Assembly: GCF_030700285.1 (NCBI RefSeq)
Contig: NZ_JAUYZJ010000009.1
Span: 1 to 64,000 of the forward strand
From: Methylobacterium sp. NEAU K
GTDB lineage: Bacteria > Pseudomonadota > Alphaproteobacteria > Rhizobiales > Beijerinckiaceae
Direction: 5' to 3'
DNA length: 64,000 nt
The stretch's first letter is position 1. Each line of letters starts with the position of its first letter. A program made the position numbers and the translations under genes. Shown one piece after another: positions 33,544 through 43,189 of the stretch. A model generated the notes under the pieces. The model was not told the origin of the DNA. It saw only the letters and a program-made list of their open reading frames with translations, and ran no database searches.

Positions 33544-33606
33544 CGGCGCCGGTCGCACCGGCGCCGACGCCCAGAGGGGTCTGGCCGCAAGGCCGGGCCC
33601 CTTTTT
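33544..33606 (+). terminator. rho-independent terminator of the Omp gene
   Basis: Two hairpins in tandem: CGGCGCCGGT/ACCGGCGCCG (33544-33553 with 33557-33566), then GGGGTCTGGCC/GGCCGGGCCCC around a GCAA loop (33576-33601), followed by five T (33602-33606). It lies 11 bp after the stop codon. Confidence 0.85.
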
Positions 33607-33710
33607 CGTTCTGGGGTGGCCGGGGCGACATGCACGGCAGGAACCGCGCCCGATCCGGGCGATTGTGACCGCGGCACCCGGACGGATCGGGCGCTCCGGA
33701 GCGATCCCCG

Positions 33711-34202
33711 ATGCGTAGCCCCATCCTTCTCCTGCCCCTCGCGATCATCGCCCTGGCTTGGTCCCCGGCCCGCGGGCAGGATGCCAGCGTGATCGGCTCG
33801 GGCACGGTGTTGCCCGGCACCGGACCCGGCACCTCGACGGACGGAACCGGGGGCGGACAGCTGATGGAAGCCGCGAGCGCCGAGGCCGCAGCCAAGCGTC
33901 AGGGCCTCAAGCCGGCGGCCGTCCTGGCCTCGACCATGATCGGCGTCGAGGTGCGCAACATGGCCGGCGACAGCGTCGGCAAGATCGACGACCTGCTGAT
34001 CGCGGATGGCGGCAGCCTGAAAGCGGTCGTGCTGGACGTGGGGGGCTTCCTCGGCCTCGGCAGCAAGCACATCGCGGTAGAGCCCGGCGCCCTCGTCCTG
34101 CGGCCGGGTGGCAACCGCTTCTCGGCCGTGCTGAACATGAGCAAGGAAACGATCGCCGCCGCCCCGGCCTTCGACCCGGCCGCCGCGATGGCCTCGCATT
34201 AG
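33711..34202 (+). CDS. secreted PRC-barrel domain protein
   Basis: 163 aa. Signal peptide 1-22 (LAWSPARG|QDA). A Gly/Thr-rich linker (GSGTVLPGTGPGTSTDGTGG) precedes the PRC-barrel at about 70-150: STMIGVEVRNMAGDSVGKID, then LKAVVLDVGGFLGLGSKHIA and VEPGALVL. PRC barrels bind protein partners or small ligands. Exported versions with the G-x-K-x-I-A-V motif are common in methylobacteria, with unknown roles. It follows the Omp terminator, so it has its own promoter. Confidence 0.85.
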   Translation: MRSPILLLPLAIIALAWSPARGQDASVIGSGTVLPGTGPGTSTDGTGGGQLMEAASAEAAAKRQGLKPAAVLASTMIGVEVRNMAGDSVGKIDDLLIADGGSLKAVVLDVGGFLGLGSKHIAVEPGALVLRPGGNRFSAVLNMSKETIAAAPAFDPAAAMASH

Positions 34203-34300
34203 GACGCCGCTTCGAGACGAAGTCCGGTTCGGCGCCGGGGGCACTTGGCATCAAGCGCGTTGAGCCGCTCCACGACGCGACCGGGACGCGGGGCGTGCCC

Positions 34301-36442
34301 TCAGATGTCGAGATCCGCCCCTTCGGCGAAGGCCGCGCGCTCGCTGATGAAGGCGAAGCGGGCCTCGGGCTTGTTGCCCATCAGGCGCTCGACCGTGTCG
34401 CCAGTGGATTCCCGGGCCTCGTCGAGGATCGCGACCCGCAGGAGCGTGCGCTTCTTCGGGTCCATGGTGGTCTCCTTGAGCTGGGCCGGCATCATCTCGC
34501 CCAGGCCCTTGAAGCGCCCGATCTCGACCTTGCCGCCCTTGAACACCGTCTTGGTGATCCGCTCCCGATCGGCATCGTCCCGGGCGTAGGCCACCTTCGA
34601 GCCCTGCTGCAGCCGGTAGAGCGGCGGGATCGCGAGGTAGAGGTGCCCGCGGTCGATCAGCTTCGGCATCTGCCGGTAGAAGAACGTGATGAGCAGGGAC
34701 GCGATGTGGGCGCCGTCCACATCGGCGTCCGTCATGATGATCACCTTGTCGTAGCGCAGGTCCGCCTCGCGGAAGGCCAAGCCTGTGCCGCAGCCCAGCG
34801 CCAGGGTCAGGTCCGAGATGAGCTGGTTGGCGCCGAGCTTGTCCCGGCTCGCCGAGGCGACGTTGAGGATCTTGCCCCGCAGCGGCAGGATCGCCTGAGT
34901 CATGCGGTCCCGGGCCTGCTTGGCCGAGCCGCCGGCGGAATCGCCCTCGACGATAAAGATCTCGGAGCCCGCGGTGCCGGCCGCCGAGCAATCCGCCAGC
35001 TTGCCGGGGAGGCGGAGCTTCCGGGTCGCGCTCTTGCGGGCGACCTCCTTCTCCTGGCGCCGCCGCAGCCGCTCCTCCGCCCGGTCGATGACCCAGTCCA
35101 GCAGCTTGTTGGCCTGGGCCGGGGAGGCGGCCAGCCAATGGTCGAAGGCGTCGCGCACCGCCGTCTCGACGATGCGCTGCGCCTCCACGGTGGCGAGCTT
35201 GTCCTTGGTCTGGCCCTGGAACTCCGGCTCGCGGATGAACACCGAGAGCATCGACGCGCAGGTCGCCATCACGTCGTCGGTGGTGACCGCCGTCATGCGC
35301 TTGGCTTGGTTCACGCGCTCGGCGTGCTCGCGCAGGCCCCGGAGCAGGGCGACCCGAAGGCCGGCCTCGTGGGTGCCGCCCTCGGGCGTCGGAATGGTGT
35401 TGCAGTAGGAATGCGAGACGCCGTCCTCGGTGACCATCCAGGCCACCGCCCATTCAAGGGAGCCGTGCGAGCCCGGCTTCGTCACCTTGCCGGAGAACAT
35501 CGCCTCGGTGACCAGCTCCTTGCCGTCGATGTCCCGAGCGAGGTAGTCGCGTAGGCCGTCGGGGAACCGGTGCACGGCCTCGGCGGGCACGTCCTCCAGC
35601 CCTTCAAGCAGGGCGGGCGCGCAGCGCCAACGGATCTCGACGCCGCCGAACAGATAGGCCTTGGAGCGGGCCATCTTGAACAGACGCCGCGGGTCGAACT
35701 TCAGCGAGCCGAAGATCTGGGCATCGGGATGGAATCGCACCCGAGTGCCGCGCCGGTTCTGCACCCGGCCGACCAGTTCCAAGGCCCCCTGCGCATGTCC
35801 GCGCGAAAACGTCTGGCGGTAGAGGGTCTGGTTGCGGGCGACCTCGACCTCCAGGAGGTCGGACAGGGCGTTGACCACCGAGATGCCGACGCCGTGCAGG
35901 CCGCCGGAGGTCTCGTAGACCTTCGAGTCGAACTTCCCGCCGGCGTGCAGCGTGGTCATGATGACCTCGAGCGCCGACTTGCCGGGGAATTTCGGGTGCG
36001 GGTCGACCGGGATGCCGCGGCCGTTGTCGGTCACCACGAGGGCGCCGGTCTCCTCCAGCTCCACCTCGATGAAGCTCGCATGGCCGGCCACCGCCTCGTC
36101 CATGGAATTGTCGATCACCTCGGCGAAGAGGTGGTGCAGGGCACGCTCGTCGGTGCCGCCGATGTACATGCCGGGACGGCGCCGCACCGGCTCCAAGCCC
36201 TCCAGCACCTCGATGTCGGAAGCAGTGTAGCCGGCCTCGGGCTCCGCCGCCGCGATCGTCGGGACCGGGGCCGAGGCAGCCAAGCGCCGCCGCGGCTCGG
36301 CCGGCTGCGGAGAGGGGGGTTTGCTCCCCGGTCCGAACAGGTCGCGCGCGGGGTCGCTCACGCGCGGCCTCCGTGAGCGCGGCCCATCGGCCGGGTCGGT
36401 GTCGCGCAAACGGATGTCGGGTCGTGCAGCATGCGCCTTCAT
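34301..36442 (-). CDS. parE: DNA topoisomerase IV subunit B
   Basis: 713 aa from ATG 36442; an in-frame extension to 36595 is not needed. The GHKL ATPase has ALHHLFAEVIDNSMDEAVAG (Asn-Asp), VVTDNGRGIPVDPHPKF and ETSGGLHGVGISVVNAL. The TOPRIM has EIFIVEGDSAGGSAKQARDR and KVIIMTDADVDGAHIASLL. The ParE-type C terminus ends ERAAFAEGADLDI. With ParC it separates daughter chromosomes. The C terminus lacks the long insertion of GyrB, which with the RKSATRKLRLPGKLADCSAA segment supports ParE over GyrB. Close to topA, on the same strand. Confidence 0.95.
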   Translation of the reverse strand: MKAHAARPDIRLRDTDPADGPRSRRPRVSDPARDLFGPGSKPPSPQPAEPRRRLAASAPVPTIAAAEPEAGYTASDIEVLEGLEPVRRRPGMYIGGTDERALHHLFAEVIDNSMDEAVAGHASFIEVELEETGALVVTDNGRGIPVDPHPKFPGKSALEVIMTTLHAGGKFDSKVYETSGGLHGVGISVVNALSDLLEVEVARNQTLYRQTFSRGHAQGALELVGRVQNRRGTRVRFHPDAQIFGSLKFDPRRLFKMARSKAYLFGGVEIRWRCAPALLEGLEDVPAEAVHRFPDGLRDYLARDIDGKELVTEAMFSGKVTKPGSHGSLEWAVAWMVTEDGVSHSYCNTIPTPEGGTHEAGLRVALLRGLREHAERVNQAKRMTAVTTDDVMATCASMLSVFIREPEFQGQTKDKLATVEAQRIVETAVRDAFDHWLAASPAQANKLLDWVIDRAEERLRRRQEKEVARKSATRKLRLPGKLADCSAAGTAGSEIFIVEGDSAGGSAKQARDRMTQAILPLRGKILNVASASRDKLGANQLISDLTLALGCGTGLAFREADLRYDKVIIMTDADVDGAHIASLLITFFYRQMPKLIDRGHLYLAIPPLYRLQQGSKVAYARDDADRERITKTVFKGGKVEIGRFKGLGEMMPAQLKETTMDPKKRTLLRVAILDEARESTGDTVERLMGNKPEARFAFISERAAFAEGADLDI

Positions 36443-36719
36443 CCCCGCATGATAGCGGAACAAAACGTAAACATCAAAGCCGTTCGGCGCGTCGCCGAAC
36501 GTCCGTACCATCGCATGCTGCGCCGCCGCGAGCGAGGGGCAGGGCGAGGTCGAGACGGCATCGGCGCAGCGCCGGGTGTCATCTCGACGTTGCACAACAG
36601 TGGGTTAAGGCTTCCTCGCCACCCACCCGTCCGGCGTGCACGGCGTCGGCCGGAACCGTGTGCACCGAGCCGCGTTACGGCCGGGAAACAGCGTGACCGT
36701 GGTCAGGGAGCCGCCGTCG

Positions 36720-36908
36720 ATGAACAACGCCGCACTCGAGGCGCGTCGCCTCACCCTGATCCGTTTCGAGCATGCCGCCGGCGCTGCCTTCGGCTGCGAC
36801 GAGGAGACGGCGACCGTTCCGCCGGCCCGCTTCCTCATGAATTCCGTGGCGATCGCGCTCGCGACCTTCGCGACGGCGGTGGCGGCGACGATCTCGTACC
36901 TCGCCTGA
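36720..36908 (+). CDS. small membrane protein, 62 aa
   Basis: MNNAALEARRLTLIRFEHAA at the start, then a C-terminal transmembrane helix (FLMNSVAIALATFATAVAAT). The region ahead of ATG 36720 has GGTCAGGGAGCC, a fair ribosome site. Family unknown. It is encoded between parE and topA on the opposite strand. Confidence 0.5.
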   Translation: MNNAALEARRLTLIRFEHAAGAAFGCDEETATVPPARFLMNSVAIALATFATAVAATISYLA

Positions 36909-36931
36909 CGCGGAAAACCGGTTGCCGGCCC

Positions 36932-39616
36932 TCAGCCGGCACCCGTCTTCTTCGCTGTCGTCTTCTTGGCTGCCGGCCTCTTCGCGGCGGTCTTCTTCGC
37001 CGCCGGCTTATCGCCCGCAGATGCCCGCGCCGGCGCCTTTCTGGCGGAGCCGCGCTTGGCCGGCTTGCCGCCGCCGGACGCCCGCTTGGCGTTCACCAGC
37101 CCGATCGCCTCCTCGAGAGTCAGCGCCTCGGCGCTCATCGTCTTCGGCAGTGTGGCGTTGACCTCGCCGTCGGTGACGTAGGGGCCGTACTTGCCGGCCT
37201 TGACCACGAGGTCGCGCCCGCTGGCCTCGTCCTTGCCGAGCGGCCGGCCCGGGTCGGCGGCCGGTCGGCCGCGACCGCCGCCCTGCTCCTTGGCCACGAT
37301 CAGATCGATGGCGCGGTTGCCGCCGATCTCCAGCACGTCGTCGTCCCGGCCGAGATTGGCGTAGGTCTTCCCGTGCTGCACGTAGGGACCGAAGCGGCCG
37401 AGATTGGCCAGGATCGGCTCCCCGGTCTCAGGATGGCGCGCCACCTCGCGGGGCAGCGCCAGCAGGGCCAGAGCCTTCTCCAGATCGACCGAGGAGGGCG
37501 AGAGGCCCTTCGGCAGCGAGGAGCGCTTCGGCTTCTCCGCCCCCTTCTCGGTGGAGGCCTCTCCGAGCTGGACGAAGGGCCCGAAGCGCCCGTCCCGGAT
37601 CGTCACCGGCATCCCGGTCACGGGATCGTTGCCCAGCACGCGGACGCCCGGCTGGCCGCCCTCGGCCGAGGATCCGTCGCCGTCGCCGTCGACCCCCGAG
37701 GCGGAGAGCTGGCGGGTGTACTTGCACTCGGGATAGTTCGAGCAGCCGATGAAGGCCCCGAACTTGCCGAGCTTCAGCGAGAGCTGGCCGGCGCCGCAAG
37801 TCGGGCAGGTGCGCGGGTTCGAGCCGTCGCCCTTGTCGGGGAAGATGTGGGGCCCGAGCAGGCCGTTCAGCGCTTCCAGCACGTCGGTGACGCGCAGTTC
37901 CTTGGTCTCGCCGATCGCCGCGGAGAAATCACGCCAGAAGTCGCGCAAAACCGCGCGCCAGTCGATCTCGGCGTTGGAGACGCGGTCGAGCTGCCCCTCG
38001 AGGTCGGCGGTGAAATCGTACTCGACGTAGCGCCGGAAGAAGCTCTCCAGGAAGCCCGTGACGAGACGGCCCTTGTCCTCCGGCTGCAGCCGTTTCTTTT
38101 CGATTTTCACGTATTCGCGGTCGCGAAGAGTCTGGAGAACGGCCGCGTACGTGGAGGGCCGACCGATCCCCAATTCCTCCATGCGCTTGACGAGGCTCGC
38201 CTCCGAATAGCGCGGCGGCGGCTCGGTGAAGTGCTGGGTCGAGGCGATGCGCTCGCGGGTGAGCGGGTCGCCTGCCTTCATGGGCGGCAGGCGCTTGCTC
38301 TCCTCGTCCTCCTCGTCGTCCTTGCCCTCCTGGTAGAGGGCCAGGAAGCCGTCGAACTTCACGACCTGGCCGGTGGCGCGCAGGTCGATCCGGCGCGGGC
38401 CGACGCTCGCCGCGACATCCACGGTGGTGCGCTCCAGCTCGGCCGATTCCATCTGGCTCGCCATGGTGCGGGTCCAGATCAGGTCGTAGAGCTTGGCCTG
38501 CTCCGGCTCCAGGTGGCGCGCCACCATCTTGGGCAGGCGGCCCATGTCGGTCGGGCGCACGGCCTCGTGGGCTTCCTGCGCGTTCTTGGCCTTGACGCTG
38601 TACTTGCGCGGGACGCTCGGCACGTAGCGGTCGCCGAACTCCTTGCCGATGACCTGCCGGGCATCCTGAATCGCCTCCGGCGCCATGTCGACGCCGTCGG
38701 TCCGCATGTAGGTGATGATACCGACCGTCTCGCCGCCGACATCGACGCCCTCGTAGAGGCGCTGGGCGACCCGCATGGTCTGCGCTGGCGCCATCCCGAG
38801 CTTGCGGGAGGCCTCCTGCTGGAGGGTCGAGGTCGTGAAGGGCGGCTGCGGGTGGCGCTTGGCGGGCTTGGCCTCGACGCTCGCCACCTGGAAGGTCGCG
38901 AGTTCGAGGTCGCGCTTGAAGGCGGCGGCCTCTTCGCCGGTGCCGACATCGAGCCGCTGGATCCGCTTGCCGTCGGCGCCGACGAGACGGGCCTCGAAGG
39001 TGGCGCCCTCGGCGGTCGTCAGCGTGGCGATGAGGGTCCAGTACTCGCGCGGTTTGAAGCTCTCGATCTCCATCTCGCGCTCGACCACGAGCCGCAGCGC
39101 CACCGACTGAACGCGGCCGGCCGAGCGGGCGCCCGGGAGCTTGCGCCACAGGACCGGCGAGAGATTGAAACCGACGAGGTAGTCCAGGGCGCGGCGGGCC
39201 AGGTAGGCGTCGACCAGCGCCTGGTCGATCTCCCGGGGCTTGCGCATCGCCGCCTCGACCGAGGCCTTAGTGATGGCGTTGAAGGTCACGCGTTCGACAG
39301 GGATGCCTTTGAGCACCTTGCGGGCGTTCAGGGCCTCCAGCACGTGCCAGGAGATCGCCTCACCCTCGCGATCCGGGTCGGTGGCGAGGATCAGCTTGTC
39401 CGCCCCCTTGACCGCCTTGGCGATCTCGCTGACGCGGCTGGCGCCCCGGTCGGCCAGCTCCCAGACCATGCGGAAATCCTGGTCGGGATCGACCGATCCG
39501 TCCTTGGCCGGCAGATCGCGGATGTGCCCGAAGGAGGCGATCACCTCATAGTCCCGGCCGAGATACTTGTTGATCGTCTTGGCTTTGGCCGGCGACTCGA
39601 CGACGACGACTTTCAT
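36932..39616 (-). CDS. topA: DNA topoisomerase I
   Basis: 894 aa. The TOPRIM at the start (MKVVVVESPAKAKTINKYLG, then LILATDPDREGEAISWHV) and the catalytic domain with the active tyrosine in GIITYMRTDGVDM identify a type IA enzyme that relaxes negative supercoils. A four-Cys zinc unit follows (CPTCGAGQLSLKLGKFGAFI and CSNYPECKYTRQL), then several Toprim_Crpt repeats (RFGPFVQLGE, RFGPYVQHGKTYANLGR, KYGPYVTDGEVNATLPK). The C terminus is a Lys/Ala tail (AKRPAAKKTTAKKTGAG) that binds DNA. Full length. Confidence 0.96.
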   Translation of the reverse strand: MKVVVVESPAKAKTINKYLGRDYEVIASFGHIRDLPAKDGSVDPDQDFRMVWELADRGASRVSEIAKAVKGADKLILATDPDREGEAISWHVLEALNARKVLKGIPVERVTFNAITKASVEAAMRKPREIDQALVDAYLARRALDYLVGFNLSPVLWRKLPGARSAGRVQSVALRLVVEREMEIESFKPREYWTLIATLTTAEGATFEARLVGADGKRIQRLDVGTGEEAAAFKRDLELATFQVASVEAKPAKRHPQPPFTTSTLQQEASRKLGMAPAQTMRVAQRLYEGVDVGGETVGIITYMRTDGVDMAPEAIQDARQVIGKEFGDRYVPSVPRKYSVKAKNAQEAHEAVRPTDMGRLPKMVARHLEPEQAKLYDLIWTRTMASQMESAELERTTVDVAASVGPRRIDLRATGQVVKFDGFLALYQEGKDDEEDEESKRLPPMKAGDPLTRERIASTQHFTEPPPRYSEASLVKRMEELGIGRPSTYAAVLQTLRDREYVKIEKKRLQPEDKGRLVTGFLESFFRRYVEYDFTADLEGQLDRVSNAEIDWRAVLRDFWRDFSAAIGETKELRVTDVLEALNGLLGPHIFPDKGDGSNPRTCPTCGAGQLSLKLGKFGAFIGCSNYPECKYTRQLSASGVDGDGDGSSAEGGQPGVRVLGNDPVTGMPVTIRDGRFGPFVQLGEASTEKGAEKPKRSSLPKGLSPSSVDLEKALALLALPREVARHPETGEPILANLGRFGPYVQHGKTYANLGRDDDVLEIGGNRAIDLIVAKEQGGGRGRPAADPGRPLGKDEASGRDLVVKAGKYGPYVTDGEVNATLPKTMSAEALTLEEAIGLVNAKRASGGGKPAKRGSARKAPARASAGDKPAAKKTAAKRPAAKKTTAKKTGAG

Positions 39617-39776
39617 TCAGACCTCTGCCCCTCGACGGAGCCTGGGCGCGACGGACGAATTCTGTTCGAAATTCGCGTGGGACGAGTGCCCGCCGTCGGG
39701 CCGGGGCCGCGCGCCGGGCACAAGTGGGTCACGGGCGACGGGTTGTCAAATGGCGGCCCACCGCGACCGGGACGGC

Positions 39777-40742
39777 TCAGATCCCCGCGTACCACTCGTA
39801 GCCGCGATCCTCCCAGTAGCCGCCGCGGCCCTGGCCGAGGCCGGAGAGCGTCTCAACCAGCTCGACCCGCATCACGTACTTCGCCTGCTTGTAGCCGAGC
39901 TGACGCTCGACCCGCAGGCGCAAGGGGGCGCCGTTCGACACCGGCAGCGGCTTGCCGTTGAGATCGTAGGCCAGGATCGTCTGCGGGTTGAAGGCGTCGA
40001 ACAGGTCGATGCTCTCGTAGTAGCGGATCGGCGTGCGCTTATCCGCGGGCCCGGCATCCGCGGGGGTATCCGCATCCGGCGCGCCCTGGCCCCAATCGTC
40101 CTTCTGCGCATCGTCCTTGGCCGGCGCACCGCCCCAATCCTCGGCGGCGGCGAGCTGGATAGTGCCGTCGCGGACCGTGCCCGGATGCTCGGGGCGCCAC
40201 AGGGAGGCGCCGTCGCCGCCCTCGAGACCGCCGCCGGCATATTCCAGCGTGTCGGCGCAGTGGAACACGGCGTAGCGCGCCTGCGGCTTCAGCCCGGCCC
40301 GGTTCAGCACTTCGGCCAGCGGCACGCCGGACCATTGGCCGATGCAACTCCAGCCCTCGACGCAATCGTGGCGGGTCACCTGGGTGCGGCCCGGCAGCCC
40401 GCGCAGATCCGCCAGGCTGAGCGACAGCGGCGTCCGCACGAGCCCGTCGACCGTGAGCTTGAAATCCGCGAACTTCCTCGCCGCCAGCGCGCGGAAATCC
40501 CGGTCCGGCGGGTCGATGGTGCCGTTCGGCTTGAACCACGGCGAGATCATCGCGGCCGGGTATTCCCGGGCCAGGGTGGCGGGCGAGAGCAGCAGGCGCT
40601 GGACGAAGAGGTTGGCATCCTCGCCGGCCTGGAGAGTGCGGCGGCCGGCATCGGTCCCGGCGAAGCGGTCGCAGCCGCCGAGCAGGGCGGTTCCCGCCAG
40701 CCCGGCGCCGGCGGTGAGCAGCTTGCGGCGGTGGAGGATCAT
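39777..40742 (-). CDS. molybdopterin-dependent oxidoreductase, sulfite-oxidase fold
   Basis: 321 aa from ATG 40742. The leader has a lipobox-like [12 protein letters not shown] after an RRK, suggesting Tat export and possibly a lipid anchor. The Mo-ligand Cys is in [20 protein letters not shown], and the cofactor pocket continues with [19 protein letters not shown]. The C terminus has [21 protein letters not shown] low-complexity D/A/P-rich insert ([18 protein letters not shown], about residues 205-240) is unusual. It overlaps the cytochrome b gene upstream (ATGA), so they form one redox unit: periplasmic Mo enzyme plus membrane cytochrome. The substrate is unknown. Confidence 0.87.
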   Translation of the reverse strand: MILHRRKLLTAGAGLAGTALLGGCDRFAGTDAGRRTLQAGEDANLFVQRLLLSPATLAREYPAAMISPWFKPNGTIDPPDRDFRALAARKFADFKLTVDGLVRTPLSLSLADLRGLPGRTQVTRHDCVEGWSCIGQWSGVPLAEVLNRAGLKPQARYAVFHCADTLEYAGGGLEGGDGASLWRPEHPGTVRDGTIQLAAAEDWGGAPAKDDAQKDDWGQGAPDADTPADAGPADKRTPIRYYESIDLFDAFNPQTILAYDLNGKPLPVSNGAPLRLRVERQLGYKQAKYVMRVELVETLSGLGQGRGGYWEDRGYEWYAGI

Positions 40743-41602
40743 CGCGCGGTCTCCGTTCCGGGACGGCCGAGGCTGAACCAGCCGGTGATCATGCCGCGCA
40801 TGTTGTTGGCGAGGCCGGAGACCACCACGAGCAGCACGTGGACCACCACGAACAGCACGATCAGCCCCGCGGCGATGAAGTGCACGCTGCGCGCCGATTG
40901 CCGGCCACCGAACAGCTCCGGGAGCCAGGGCCAGGCCGCATCGACGCCCGGGGACATGGCGAGCCCGGCCAGGACCATCGCGGGCAGGAGACCCAGCACC
41001 ACGACCAGGTAGGTGAGCTTCTGGATCACGTTGTAGCGCTTGGCCTCCTCGCCTTCGGGGAAGCGCAGCAGCAGATGCTCCTTCACGGATCCGCCGAAGT
41101 CGCGGATCTGATCGCCGTCGGGGATGAGACGGCGGCGGAGCTGGCCGCTGAAGAGACCGTAGAGGAGATAGAGGGCGCCGTTCAACACCAGGAACCATGC
41201 GAACAGGAAGTGCCAGCGCCGACCCGTGGCGAGGTCCTGGTCCGACGGGAGGGTCGCCCAGGACGGAAACGCCCGCTCGGCCTCGGTGCCGCCCGCCCGC
41301 GAGAGGCCGAGCACCCCGGTGGTGTCGAACCTGTGCGCGCCGATCGTCACCACGCCGCGGTTCCTGCCGTCGCCGCCCGGCTCGCTGGTGATCGCAAAGG
41401 CGGGCGTGTCGAAGGTCGAGACCGCGCCCCAGTACAGGGCCGGGTGGGCGTTGAAGATCTGCAGGCCGCTCATCAGCAGCACCAGCAGCACCGCCGCGTT
41501 GATCCAGTGCGCGACCCGGATCACCAGCGGGTGGCGGTAGAACCAGCGGCGCCCCTGCCGGTCGACGGTCTCGGGGGCTTCGAGGGCGGGGGAGGCGGCC
41601 AA
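40739..41602 (-). CDS. cytochrome b561-type membrane subunit
   Basis: 287 aa, an Ni/Fe-hydrogenase cytochrome-b-like (PF01292) protein with four helices. Heme His candidates are in [39 protein letters not shown] and [21 protein letters not shown] periplasmic loop of about 80 residues lies between the first two helices. The gene overlaps the next one by four bases, so it passes electrons between the quinone pool and the molybdoenzyme at 39777. Two 13-bp direct repeats and a palindrome sit directly in front of its start. Confidence 0.88.
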   Translation of the reverse strand: MAASPALEAPETVDRQGRRWFYRHPLVIRVAHWINAAVLLVLLMSGLQIFNAHPALYWGAVSTFDTPAFAITSEPGGDGRNRGVVTIGAHRFDTTGVLGLSRAGGTEAERAFPSWATLPSDQDLATGRRWHFLFAWFLVLNGALYLLYGLFSGQLRRRLIPDGDQIRDFGGSVKEHLLLRFPEGEEAKRYNVIQKLTYLVVVLGLLPAMVLAGLAMSPGVDAAWPWLPELFGGRQSARSVHFIAAGLIVLFVVVHVLLVVVSGLANNMRGMITGWFSLGRPGTETAR

Positions 41603-41643
41603 GCTTTCGGTTCCCAGGCTTTCGGTTCCCGAGCGTACGCTCG
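41603..41643. repeat. paired 13-bp direct repeat plus 14-bp palindrome
   Basis: GCTTTCGGTTCCC occurs at 41603-41615 and 41618-41630 (15-bp period), immediately followed by the palindrome CGAGCGTACGCTCG at 41630-41643. The block lies directly upstream of the cytochrome b start (41602) and in the divergent control region with pyrB. It may be an operator; I cannot name the binding protein. Confidence 0.7.
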
Positions 41644-41776
41644 AAGGGAGCGGTTCGCCCCCCGGATCCGGCTGATACGTGGGGCAGGCGCCGAAGTTAC
41701 CAACCGACGAAAAAAGGCCGCAGGGCCGGCGCCGCCTTGCCCGGACGGCGAGCCGGACCTACACCCCGACCTCATC

Positions 41777-42724
41777 ATGACGACCCCCGCGCCTCCGGCC
41801 TTCCCGCACCGGCACCTCCTCGGCATCGAGGGCCTGACCCGGCCCGACATCGAGGTCCTGCTCGACGCGGCCGACGCCGCCGTCGACATCTCGCGGCAGG
41901 TCGAGAAGAAGCGCACGACGCTGCGGGGCCGCACGCAGATCAACCTGTTCTTCGAGCCCTCGACGCGGACGCAATCCTCCTTCGAGCTGGCCGGCAAGCG
42001 GCTCGGCGCCGACGTCATGAACATGTCGGTGGCCTCGTCCTCGGTGAAGAAGGGCGAGACCCTGATCGACACCGCCGCCACGCTCAACGCGATGCGGCCG
42101 GACATCATCGTGGTGCGCCACGAATCAGCCGGCGCCGTGCACCTGCTGGCGCGCAAGGTCGATTGCGCTGTGGTCAACGCCGGCGACGGCGCCCACGAGC
42201 ATCCGACCCAGGCGCTCCTCGACGCCCTCACGATCCGCCGCAACAAGGGCCGCATCGAGGGCCTGCAGGTGGCGATCTGCGGCGACGTCCTGCACTCGCG
42301 GGTGGCGCGCTCGAATCTCATCCTGTTGCAGGCGATGGGCGCGCGGGTGCGCCTGATCGCCCCCTCGACGCTGCTGCCGTCCGGGATCGAGCGCTTCGGC
42401 GTCGAGACCTTCACGGACATGCGCAGGGGTCTCGTCGGCTGCGACATCGTGATGATGCTGCGCCTTCAGCGCGAGCGCATGAACGGCTCGTTCGTACCCT
42501 CCGTGAAGGAGTACTTCCGTTATTTCGGCCTCGACGGCGAGAAGCTGGCGCTGGCCAAGCCCGACGCTCTGGTGATGCATCCGGGACCGATGAACCGCGG
42601 CGTCGAGATCTCCTCGGAGGTCGCCGACGGCGCGCAGTCCCTTATCCGCGAGCAGGTCGAGATGGGTGTCGCCGTGCGCATGGCCGTATTGGAGGCCCTG
42701 GCCCGGCACCTGCCGAACGGCTGA
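41777..42724 (+). CDS. pyrB: aspartate carbamoyltransferase catalytic subunit
   Basis: 315 aa from ATG 41777. The carbamoyl-phosphate loop [14 protein letters not shown] and the aspartate-binding [41 protein letters not shown] and the hinge [13 protein letters not shown] are all canonical. It catalyses the first committed step of pyrimidine synthesis. No pyrI is adjacent; this class usually pairs with a PyrC-like dihydroorotase encoded elsewhere. Confidence 0.96.
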   Translation: MTTPAPPAFPHRHLLGIEGLTRPDIEVLLDAADAAVDISRQVEKKRTTLRGRTQINLFFEPSTRTQSSFELAGKRLGADVMNMSVASSSVKKGETLIDTAATLNAMRPDIIVVRHESAGAVHLLARKVDCAVVNAGDGAHEHPTQALLDALTIRRNKGRIEGLQVAICGDVLHSRVARSNLILLQAMGARVRLIAPSTLLPSGIERFGVETFTDMRRGLVGCDIVMMLRLQRERMNGSFVPSVKEYFRYFGLDGEKLALAKPDALVMHPGPMNRGVEISSEVADGAQSLIREQVEMGVAVRMAVLEALARHLPNG

Positions 42725-42865
42725 ACGCGCCGCCGTCAACCCTGGCCGGACAAAGCCGGGCCGCCTTCACCCGCGCCGCTTGCCCGCGAGGCGGCCGTAG
42801 CGCAGTTTCCTGCCGACCGCGGCCCCGACCGATCCTGCGGAGCCGGCCCACATGCAGATCGCTTC

Positions 42866-43189
42866 ATGACCGCCTACACGCTCGCCGACCTCGCCGCCCT
42901 CGTGGCGAGCCGCGCCGGGACCGACCCGGAGACCTCCTACACGGCCAAGCTCCTGTCCGAGGGCCCCGCCAAGGCGGCTAAAAAACTCGGCGAGGAGGCG
43001 GTGGAGGCAGCCATCGCGGCCGTCCAGGGAGACAAGACCGGCTTGAAGAACGAAGCCGCGGACGTGCTCTACCACCTCATGGTGCTGCTGCGGGCCGGCG
43101 GGGTCGAGCTCGACGCCGTCATGGCGGAACTGGAGCGCCGCACTGCGCAGAGCGGGCTCGCCGAGAAGGCCGCGAGGCGCCACGCGTGA
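42866..43189 (+). CDS. hisE: phosphoribosyl-ATP pyrophosphatase
   Basis: 107 aa, the family size, cytoplasmic. The MazG-like helical core with the metal-binding acidic residues is in [18 protein letters not shown] and [18 protein letters not shown]. It hydrolyses phosphoribosyl-ATP to the monophosphate in histidine synthesis. The stop overlaps the GTG start of coaA, so they are coupled, an arrangement kept in many Rhizobiales. Confidence 0.93.
   Translation: MTAYTLADLAALVASRAGTDPETSYTAKLLSEGPAKAAKKLGEEAVEAAIAAVQGDKTGLKNEAADVLYHLMVLLRAGGVELDAVMAELERRTAQSGLAEKAARRHA

Noticed and set aside
34301..36442. Possible gyrB instead of parE
   Set aside because: The length, the C-terminal region and the lack of a GyrB-type insertion favour ParE.
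36431..39961. A 1176-codon open frame on the plus strand across topA
   Set aside because: It is antisense to topA, which has full TopA motifs; the frame is a GC-rich shadow with His/Arg/Gly-rich non-protein composition.
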